Source: Oleispirillum sp963678075
GTDB lineage: Bacteria; Pseudomonadota; Alphaproteobacteria; Rhodospirillales; Rhodospirillaceae
Direction of reading: 5' to 3'
NCBI GenBank assembly: GCA_963678075.2
Contig: CAXXPK010000001.1
Location: forward strand, 122,182 to 186,181
DNA length: 64,000 bases
The notes below the pieces were generated by a model. The model saw nothing but the letters and a program-made list of their open reading frames with translations, searched no databases and was not told the origin of the DNA. A program made the position numbers and the translations under genes. Below are positions 43,619 through 53,450 of the stretch, in pieces; the stretch's first letter is position 1; every line of letters starts with the position of its first letter.

Positions 43619-43638
43619 GGTTCGCGAGGGGGTCGGGA

Positions 43639-43705
43639 AAGTCGTGGGCGCCGCCCACACCCGCCGGGGCCTGAAGGCCCCGGCCCCCCCCGTTTCCTTT
43701 TTAGC
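43639..43705. repeat. Dispersed GTCGTGGGC repeat, second copy
   Basis: AAGTCGTGGGCGCCGCCCAC followed by ACCCGC matches 24526 with two differences, then the hairpin GGGGCCTGAAGGCCCC. Situated in the EF-hand/uvrB gap, where it may terminate both convergent transcripts. Confidence 0.6.
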
Positions 43706-43820
43706 CACCCAACCCCCGGCAACCGTCACGCCGCCGCGCGCGAAAACCAGGGATGACGGGGATGGGTCGGACTCCTACTTCAAACCGGACGAAAATTCCT
43801 ATGGCGGGTCAATGGGGGTG

Positions 43821-45926
<2,106 letters not shown>

Positions 45927-46167
45927 GCGAGTCTCGGTACGGTTTCGCCGCCCGGACGGTGGTCGCGGGCGCCGTCGGCGGAGGGGGTCGGCGTGGCGGG
46001 TTCGGCGTGGCGGCGCGGGACTCCGGGGGTATCCTTCGGTCGCGTGCCGTCGGCGGGAACCAGGGGCATGCCGGGGGCAAAGGCGCTTGCGCGGTCGGAA
46101 AGGCCCCAGTATCGTCCCAAGGTTGTCACGTTTTCACTCACCCAAGATGCGAAAAAGGTCAGGAACC

Positions 46168-47370
46168 ATGTCGATCATCGCCGAGCGTTTGTCCGCGATC
46201 AAGCCCTCGCCCACGATTGCCGTCACCGCCAAGGCCAACGAGATGAAGGCCGCCGGAATGGACGTTATTGGTCTGGGCGCCGGCGAGCCTGATTTCGATA
46301 CCCCCGATCACATCAAGGTGGCGGCCAAGGTTGCCGTCGACAAGGGCTTCACCAAGTATACCCCGGCGGAGGGGATTTTGCCCCTGCGTCAGGCGATCTG
46401 CGCCAAGCTGAAACGCGACAACAACCTGACCTATACCCCGGACCAGATTCAGGTGGCCTGCGGCGGCAAGCAGAGCATCTATAACGCCATCGTCGCCACC
46501 GTGAATCCGGGCGACGAAGTGATCATTCCGGCACCCTATTGGGTCAGCTATCCGGATATCACGCTGTTGTCCGGCGGCGTGCCGGTGCCGGTCCTAGGCA
46601 AGGAAGAAACCGGCTTCAAGGTGACGCCCGAAGACATCGAAAAGGCGATCACGCCGAAGACCAAGTGGCTGGTCCTGAATTCGCCGTCCAACCCGTCGGG
46701 CGCCGCCTATACTGCGGCCGAGCTGACCGCCATCGGCAAGATGTTGCTGAAGCATCCGCACGTCTGGGTGATGACCGACGACATGTACGAATTCATCGTC
46801 TATGACGATTTCAAATTCACCACCACCGCCCAGGTGGTGCCGGAACTTTACGACCGCACCCTGACCCTGAACGGCGTCTCCAAGGCCTATGCGATGACCG
46901 GTTGGCGCGTTGGCTATGCCGCCGGACCGAAGGACGTGATCAAGGCGATGAACAAGGTGCAGTCGCAAAGCTCGACCCATACCAGTTCGATTTCGCAGCA
47001 TGCGGCGGTGGAGGCCCTGAACGGCACCCACGACTTTCTGGTCGAACGCAACGCCGCCTTCAAGGAACGGCGCGACACCGCGGTCAAGCTGTTGAATCAG
47101 GCGCCGGGCATCACCTGCCGCACGCCGGAAGGCGCGTTCTATGTCTATCCGTCGTGCGCGGGTTGCATCGGCAAGACCACCCCGGATGGGGTGGTGATCG
47201 CCGACGACAACATCTTCGTCGCGCAGCTGCTGGAAAAGACCGGTGTCGCGGTGGTGCAGGGGACGGCGTTTGGCTTGTCGCCGTACTTCCGGATTTCGTA
47301 TGCCACCTCGCTGGAGAACCTGGTCGAGGCGTGCGCCCGCATCCAGAAATTCTGCGCCGCCCTGCGCTAG
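46168..47370 (+). CDS. aspC: Aspartate aminotransferase (class I PLP)
   Basis: The 400-residue protein has the N-terminal MSIIAERLSAIKPSPTIAVT, GLGAGEPDFDTPDHI, PAPYWVSYPD, NSPSNPSGAAY and the PLP lysine in LNGVSKAYAMTGWRVGY, matching the alphaproteobacterial 1-gamma aspartate/prephenate aminotransferases. The start ATG 46168 is preceded by AGGAA. The 240-base divergent region with uvrB contains no other gene. A terminator follows. The frame is intact. Confidence 0.94.
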   Translation: MSIIAERLSAIKPSPTIAVTAKANEMKAAGMDVIGLGAGEPDFDTPDHIKVAAKVAVDKGFTKYTPAEGILPLRQAICAKLKRDNNLTYTPDQIQVACGGKQSIYNAIVATVNPGDEVIIPAPYWVSYPDITLLSGGVPVPVLGKEETGFKVTPEDIEKAITPKTKWLVLNSPSNPSGAAYTAAELTAIGKMLLKHPHVWVMTDDMYEFIVYDDFKFTTTAQVVPELYDRTLTLNGVSKAYAMTGWRVGYAAGPKDVIKAMNKVQSQSSTHTSSISQHAAVEALNGTHDFLVERNAAFKERRDTAVKLLNQAPGITCRTPEGAFYVYPSCAGCIGKTTPDGVVIADDNIFVAQLLEKTGVAVVQGTAFGLSPYFRISYATSLENLVEACARIQKFCAALR

Positions 47371-47392
47371 GAAAATCAAGGCGTTTATTGCC

Positions 47393-47422
47393 AAGCCGCC
47401 GGGTTCGCCCGGCGGCTTTTTT
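47393..47422 (+). terminator. Terminator after aspC
   Basis: AAGCCGCCGGG, loop TTC, GCCCGGCGGCTTTTTT, 23 bases after the stop. Confidence 0.92.
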
Positions 47423-47539
47423 GTTGCATCGACGCGGCACTCCTGTGACCATGAAGTCGACTTAAAAAACGATCCCTGAACGGGGATGGTGCCACCCCTT
47501 CGGGGACCACTTGGCCGGACGGCCGGGGCAGGGTCCAGA

Positions 47540-49057
47540 GTGATCTTGTACCGAAGGGATTGCGTCGCCGCCATCGTCGGCCCCTACACCGGCGGCAAGA
47601 CCAGCCTGTTCGAAAGTCTGTTGTTCGTCTCCGGCGGGATCACCCGCAAGGGCGCGGCGGCGGATCGTTCGCGCCTGGGGGATGCGCAGCCGGAAGCGAA
47701 AAGCCGCGAAATGAGCGTCGAGGCGGTGGCGGCGATGACCACGTTTCTGGATGAAACCTGGACGCTTCTGGATTGTCCCGGCTCCGTGGAATTCTTGCAG
47801 GATACCCGTCACGCCCTGATGGTCGCGGATATCGCGGTGGTGGTGTGCGATCCCGACCCGGCGCGCGCCGTGATGGTGGCGCCGTTTTTAAAGTTCCTGG
47901 ACGATCACGACATTCCGCACTTGGTCTTCGTCAACCGCATGGAGCACGCCAAGGCCAATCTCGGCGAGATCCTGGAATCTCTCCAGGCGGTTTCGGAGCG
48001 CACCTTGGTGATGCGCCAGTTGCCGATCGTCGAGGGCGAGGCGGAACGCGACCACGGCGTCAACCGCTTGTGGAAGGCCTTGCGCCATGACGCGCCGACG
48101 CCGCAAGTCACCTGGGATCGTCGCAAGGCGGTGACGCCCGAGGGGCTGGCGCAGGTGTTCAAGACGCAGCACGCGGCGCATACCGGGCGTTTGTCCTGGG
48201 TGCGGGTGTGGCAGGGGCAACTGACCGACGGGATGACCCTGGGCGGGCAGAAGGTGGGGGGGCTTTACGCCCTGCAAAGCGCCAAGGTGGCGCGGGCGGC
48301 GACGGGGGCGACGGGGGCGGTGGTCGCGGTGGCGCGGCTGGAAGATACCCATCCCGGCGACGTGTTGAGCGAGGCGGGAATCTCCCCGGCCGAGATCTGG
48401 CCGCAGCCGCCGCAGGCGTTGTTCGCCCTGAAGCTGGCCACCGTCAAGGTGGGCGACGACGTTAAGTTGTCCACCGCGTTGGCCAAGCTGACCGCCGATG
48501 ACGTGTCCCTGTCCTTCGGCCATGACCCGGATACCGGCGAGCTGTTGCTGTGGGGCATGGGCGAGGTTCATCTGATGGTGGCGGTGGAGTCCGGGGTGCG
48601 CGAAAGCCTGGCCAAGGGGCCGTTGGGCTTTCCGGTGGTGGATGTCGGGGTGACCCTGACCGACGGTTCGTACCATACCGTGGACAGTTCGGAACAGGCG
48701 TTCAAGACCGCCGCCGGCATTGGCATGCGTGCTGCCCTGCCGAAATGCGATCCGATCCTGCTGGAACCGATCTGGAGCGTCTCGGTGGCGGTGCCGTCGG
48801 AATGGACGTCGAAGGCGCAGCGGGCGCTTTCGCAACGGCGGGCGCAGATTCTTGGTTATGACAAGCGTCCGGGCTAGACCGGTTGGGACGTGGTGAAGGC
48901 GCAGGTGCCGCAGATGGAGGTCCACGACCTGATCGTCGAACTGCGGTCGTTGACCATGGGGGTGGGAACCTTCGAGTGGGGCTTCGATCATCTGCAGGAA
49001 CTCAGCGGGCGGGTCGCCGACAAGGCGGTCTCCGACGCCAAGGCCGAGTCCGAATAA
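47540..49057 (+). pseudogene. Elongation factor G-like paralogue with amber codon and internal deletions
   Basis: A translational GTPase of the EF-G-like paralogue type. The G domain shows VGPYTGGKTSLFES (P-loop), ITRKGA, LLDCPGSVEFLQ (G3) and FVNRMEHAK (G4-like). The whole 506-codon stretch is one frame, but a TAG at 48875-48877 follows GYDKRPG, where relatives have Trp; TGWDVVKAQVPQ and LIVELRSLTMGVGTFEW continue after it. Relatives are about 660-690 residues; two segments seem lost in frame, one after IVEGEAE (near 48045) and one after GEVHLMVAVE (near 48590). The start is the GTG at 47540. Product probably nonfunctional. Confidence 0.78.
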
Positions 49058-49253
49058 ACCGTCGCCCCCTGGCGAGGGGAGCGATGACGCCCCATATCCG
49101 GGGTATCCATCGTGTTGAAAGCGAAAGACAAGGCGGGCGTTAAATTGCTCCCGCTCACCCGATCCGGGCCCCTCTGGCGGCGAAGACGTTCGCCACGATG
49201 TCGGATCGCGTTGCAACCGCGCTGACGCAGCGCCGTCGTTTTCCGATTTTTAC

Positions 49254-50120
49254 ATGTTCGATCAGCTCTGGCCGTTGGCCGGTGCTGCCTTTATGGGGCA
49301 GCCGGTCCTGGTTTGGTGCGGCTTCCTTGTCCTGGTGGCGGGGCTGCTGGCGTTCGACCTCAGGATTCTCAACCGCCGCGACCACACCATCGGCTTCTGG
49401 GAAAGCGTGCGCACCACCGCTTTCTACGTTGCCGTCGCGCTGGCGTTTGGGGGCGCCGTTTGGGAGCTGAAGGGGGTAGAGGCGGGGATGCTGTACCTGA
49501 CCGCCTTCCTTGTCGAAAGAAGCCCGTCCCTGGACAATGTCTTCGTGATCTCGACGGTGTTCGCGGCGTTCGCGGTGCCGCCGAAGTATCAGCATCGGGT
49601 GTTGTTATGGGGGATTCTGGGCGCGATCGTGATGCGCGGCGCGATGATCGTGTTGGGAGCCGCGATGATCGCGCGCTTCCACTGGATTCTGTTCGGGTTC
49701 GGCGGATTTTTGGTGCTGACCGGGATACGCATGTTGTTCGGCGCGGAGGACGCGCCCGACCATCCCGATGGTTCCCGGCTGGTTTCCCTGGTTCGCCGCT
49801 TGATTCCGGTGACCCCCGAATTTCATGGCCATGATTTCTTCGCGGTGGTGGCCGTGGCGGGCGGGACGATGCGGCGGGTGGCGACGCCGCTGTTCCCCGC
49901 GCTGGTCGTCGTCGAACTTGCCGATGTTCTGTTCGCGGTGGACAGCATTCCGGCGGTGCTGTCGATCACTGGCGATACCTTCATCGTGTTCTCCAGCAAT
50001 ATCTTCGCGATACTGGGGTTGCGGGCGCTTTATTCGGTGCTGGCGGTGACGGTTCTGCTGTTGGGCGGTTCGATCGCGGCGTCCTTGTTGCGGCGCCCGG
50101 TTCCGGACGCGGGACAATAA
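49254..50120 (+). CDS. TerC family membrane protein, probably with an internal deletion
   Basis: A 288-residue polytopic protein of the TerC/Alx family, implicated in metal (Mn) export. Motifs include FLVERSPSLDNVFVIS, KYQHRVLLWGILGAIVMRG, VELADVLFAVDSIPAV and SSNIFAILGLRALY. Members continue with an F-x-Y-L-K loop and another membrane helix pair before the end; here LGLRALYSV is joined directly to what looks like the last helix, LAVTVLLLGGSIAASLL. About 45 residues appear lost in frame, judging from the family pattern. The acidic metal-binding residues (LDN, VELAD, VDS) remain. No good Shine-Dalgarno was seen before 49254. Confidence 0.75.
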   Translation: MFDQLWPLAGAAFMGQPVLVWCGFLVLVAGLLAFDLRILNRRDHTIGFWESVRTTAFYVAVALAFGGAVWELKGVEAGMLYLTAFLVERSPSLDNVFVISTVFAAFAVPPKYQHRVLLWGILGAIVMRGAMIVLGAAMIARFHWILFGFGGFLVLTGIRMLFGAEDAPDHPDGSRLVSLVRRLIPVTPEFHGHDFFAVVAVAGGTMRRVATPLFPALVVVELADVLFAVDSIPAVLSITGDTFIVFSSNIFAILGLRALYSVLAVTVLLLGGSIAASLLRRPVPDAGQ

Positions 50121-50121
50121 G

Positions 50122-50150
50122 AAAGGAGCCCTTGGGGGAAGGGCTCCTTT
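50122..50150 (+). terminator. Terminator after terC
   Basis: AAAGGAGCCCT, loop TGGGGGA, AGGGCTCCTTT, immediately after the stop. Confidence 0.85.
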
Positions 50151-50560
50151 CAGGTCTGGCCGGAAACCTCCGCGGTGCATCGAGGGGGGGGAGGGAACCA
50201 CTTCGGGGGGAGACTTCGATCTCCCTGGTTTTCCGGCTGCTCGGCGCCAACCGTGTTTGGGGGGAAGCATCGGCGCCGTCGTTCGCGTGTCCTTTCTTTC
50301 GTGGATCGAAGGGGACCCACTTGCGTGGGGGGTGTCCGAGGGATGATCGCTTCGTTCCGGCTCTTTGTTGCCTTCACTGTCTCATGACGTCGGACGACCG
50401 GGAAACGGGAATAACCGATTGTTTTGATCGGAAATCCCGTTCGGTGATTCTCCGTGCCGTCCGACGAAGATTCCGAATCGATTCTTTCTCGGGACGCGCC
50501 ATAATAGCGTGCGGAACGGAATGATGAAGTCGTGCTTCCGGTTGTGCCGAGGGGGCCACC
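50151..50560. other. Intergenic region before the sensor gene
   Basis: About 410 bases with G-rich tracts (CGAGGGGGGGAGGGAACC near 50180) and AT-richer sequence near 50400-50520, probably the promoter zone of the downstream gene. No gene or RNA was recognised. Confidence 0.35.
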
Positions 50561-51989
50561 ATGCTGCGTCGTCGTTTGACCCTGCGGGTCAGTCTGTTGA
50601 TCCTGGTAACCATGGCGATGGTCTCCGCCTGTCTGGCGATCACCGGGATCACCTATCGCATGAGCCTCGACACCGCGCGCCGAGTGGCGGGGACGATCTT
50701 CGCGGATGTCGTGCAGTGGACTCAGGAACGGGTCGACGGTCTGATGTCGTCCACCCTGGCGCTGGCCGAACTGGGTGCCGCGCTGCCGGGGATCGCCGTG
50801 CCGCCGTCCTCTGATCCCATGGACCATCCGGGGTTCGCGCCGATAATGCGGATGCTGGCGACCGACCCTTCCCTGTATTCGGTCTTCGTCGGGCGTGACG
50901 ACGGCACCTTCTTTCAATGGATCGCGGTACGCGGCGACGCCAAGGCGGCGGCGCGCTTGCAGGTCCCGGACGGAACCGCCCTGGTCGGGCGGTCGATCGC
51001 GTTGACCGCCAAGGGCCACGTCCAGAATTGGATGTATTTGAATACGGTGGGCGATATCGTCGGTCGTCGCGTCGATCACGATGTCGATTGCGATCCGCGT
51101 GGACGTTTCTGGTTTCGCGATGCGCATGCCGGGGATTCGGTGGTGCTGTCGCAGCCCTATATCTTCAATTCGTCCCTAACCTTGGGCTTGACGGCGGCGC
51201 GCACGGTTCGGGGCGGCGGCGGGGTCTTCGGCGTCGATGTGACCCTGGATCGGCTGGCGGCCTATGTCGCGGCACTGCGGGTGTCCGCCAACGGGCGGTT
51301 TTATGTGTTCGACGAGGTTCTGACCCAACTGGCGCCGTCGTCGTCGATGCGACAAGGAGGGGCCGACGATCCGCAGCGGGCGCGGCTGCTCGATCTGGTG
51401 CGGCAGGGCGATCTTTGGGAGCCTCAGGCGGTTGATGTGGCGGGAATTGCCAGCATCGCCGATACCTCCGTTTGGGATGGGCCCGGCGCGGTGGCGGGTG
51501 CGCATCCACGTCGGGGTGATCGCGCCGGTCGCCGACTTTGTCGAGCAGTTGGACAAACTGGCGTGCCGGGTGTTGTTGGTCGGCATCGACAAGACCACCG
51601 GTGGGACCGTGCTGGGCGCGGTCGGCGGTGCGGTGGCGGGTGCGCAGTTCGGCCAGGGGTTGGGCAAGATCGCCGCTGCCGCCTTGGGGACCCTGTTGGG
51701 TGCCTTCGTTGGGCATGAAGTCGGGCAATCCCTGGATCGCGCCGATACCGCCGCCGCGCAACAGGCGGTGCAGCGGGCCTATGTCGCGCCGGGCGGACAG
51801 ACCATTACCTGGGACAGCCCGGGCACCGGACACTCCGGCACCGTGACGCCGACCCGGGAAGGGCGCGATGCACAGAACAATACGTGCCGCGAGTTCAAAC
51901 AGACCGTTGCCATCGACGGCAAGCAAACGGAAGTCACCAGCACCGCCTGTCGCAAAGCGGACGGCGGTTGGGGGGTCATCGGCAACTAG
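50561..51989 (+). pseudogene. Cache-type sensor fused by deletion to a 17-kDa surface-antigen lipoprotein
   Basis: The 5' part (to about 51590) encodes a transmembrane helix (VSLLILVTMAMVSACLAITG) and a periplasmic Cache/PAS-like domain (YSVFVGRDDGTFFQW, GRFWFRDAHAGDSVVLSQPY, VFGVDVTLDRLAAYV), with a frameshift near 51485 before WRVRIHVGVIAPVADF. At about 51590 (LACRVLLVGI, apparently the start of the second membrane helix) it joins, in frame, the Rickettsia 17-kDa antigen-type sequence GGTVLGAVGGAVAGAQFGQG with its typical C-terminus (NNTCREFKQTVAIDGK). The sensor's output domain and the lipoprotein's signal peptide are lost. A single deletion explains it. Confidence 0.72.
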
Positions 51990-52043
51990 GTTCTTTTCTT
52001 CCCCGACGGCGAAGCGTTCTCCCCCACTCTCCCTGCTTCGCCG

Positions 52044-52079
52044 GACCTCCCCCGACCCCCTCGGGGGAGGTCTTTTTTT
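52044..52079. terminator. Terminator between the 17-kDa remnant and flgL
   Basis: GACCTCCCCCGA, loop CCCCC, TCGGGGGAGGTCTTTTTTT. Serves the plus-strand gene; on the other strand it lies at the flgL end. Confidence 0.9.
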
Positions 52080-52921
52080 ACAGGTAGTCGAGGACGCTGA
52101 TGCTTTTCAGCGAGGACAGAGTCGCGAACGAGGCCTGCAACAGGACCTCTTGCTGCGAAACGATGGCGCTGGCCTCGGCGACATCGACCGAGGTCAGGCT
52201 TTCCAGCGCCTCGTTGGCATAGAGTTGAAACTCGGTCTGGTTGTCGATCACCGTGTCCAGGGCGTCGGTCTGTCTGGAGAGGGTTTCCTGAATGGTGCCG
52301 AGGTCGGTGGTCATCGTGGACAGCATGGACAGGGCTCGCAGGGTCTGTTCAAAGGCCGTATTGCCGGCGGTGACGCCGTATGTCTTGCCGCTGTCGCTGT
52401 CCACCATCACGGTGGAGAGGGTGCCGCTGCCCTGGTAATAGTCGGTGTCGGCGCTTCCCGTGGTCGGGTCGTGGTCGGTATCGGACAGATCGACCGGCGC
52501 GGTCTGTCCGGTGTTGCCGGAAAAGACGTAGTTGTCGGTATACTTGGTGTTGAGCAGGCTGGCGATGTCTTCCAGGGCGGAAGTCGCCGTCGCTTGCACG
52601 GGTATTGGCATCGGAGACGTTGCCGTCGATCGCCGCAGCGATCGATACCCGCATCCCCTCGACGATGTCGGCGATGGTGCCGGTCGTGGAATAGGCGATT
52701 TACAACTGGCTGGTGGCGCTTTCCGCCTGCGTGACCAGATGTTCCGAACGCGCGATATCGGCGTTCAGACTGATCACGGCCCTGGCCTGTCCCTCCAGCC
52801 CGCTCAAGGATTCGGATTTGACGCCGGAGGCCTGTTGCGCCAAGGCCTCGACATAGTCGCTTTGCATGCGCATTGCTTGAGAGACCATCTGCGTGTTCGT
52901 TCCCGATGTTGAAATGCGCAT
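52078..52921 (-). pseudogene. flgL: Flagellar hook-associated protein 3 (FlgL), stop codon and frameshift
   Basis: The pieces give a nearly full-length FlgL of about 280 residues. N-terminal MRISTSGTNTQMVSQAMRMQ to ESATSQL is followed by TAA at 52700-52702 (probably CAA to TAA), then IAYSTTGTIADIVEGMRVSI in the same frame, a shift near 52605, and VQATATSALEDIASLL, NYVFSGN, then the helical C-terminus QEVLLQASFATLSSLKSISV. The N- and C-terminal helices with heptads and the FSG motif are FlgL/flagellin hallmarks. It follows flgK remnants, as in normal flgK-flgL order. Confidence 0.85.
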
Positions 52922-52934
52922 GGTGTTTGCTCCG

Positions 52935-53450
52935 TCAATTGATCATCGCGATCAGGCTGTCCCACATCTCTTGCGCGGTGGTGAGGATCTGCGCGGCGGC
53001 TTCGTAATTCTGCTGATAGGTGGTCATCAGGACGATTTCCTCGTTCACGTTGACGCCGTAGGTGTTGAAAAAGCTGGTGGAGAGGCTGCTTGACGTGGTC
53101 GCGCTGCTCGTCGCCGCGTCGGAGGCTGTTTCGGCCCGGTCGGCCAGATCGTCGATCAGGGACGACAGGTAGTTCGTCGCGCATGTCGATCAGGGCGCCG
53201 ATGCCGCCGCCGGTCAAATCGCCGGTGATGTCGTCTCCATCCACCAGGATGCCCGCAATCGCGCCGCCGCCCGCCGGGTCGTAGGTTGACGCCGCGCTTA
53301 AGGTGCCGGTCGCGGAATAGGACAGCTCGTGCACCGTCGAGGTCAGCAACGCCTGCCCCGACGTGGTGTAGATCTGCGTTGCCCCGGCGCTGGTGGTGAA
53401 GGTGGTGATTTCCATGTGCTGGCCCAGATCCTCCAGCGCGGTGCGGCGCT
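52935..53450 (-). pseudogene. flgK: Flagellar hook-associated protein 1 (FlgK), C-terminal remnant
   Basis: Only the C-terminal region remains. TALEDLGQHMEITTFTTSAG and ALIDMRDE are in one frame; after a shift near 53170 the rest, LSSLIDDLADRAETAS, NVNEEIVLMTTYQQNYEAAA and the end WDSLIAMIN, is in another. The terminal NVNEE..L..YQQ..Y.AAA pattern is diagnostic of FlgK/FlgE family C-termini. The N-terminal bulk is missing: at about 53450 the sequence passes into cobN on the opposite strand. One deletion removed the 5' ends of both genes. Confidence 0.8.

Noticed and set aside
49058..49253. Manganese (yybP-ykoY) riboswitch before terC
   Set aside because: The conserved loops of that RNA could not be found in the upstream region.
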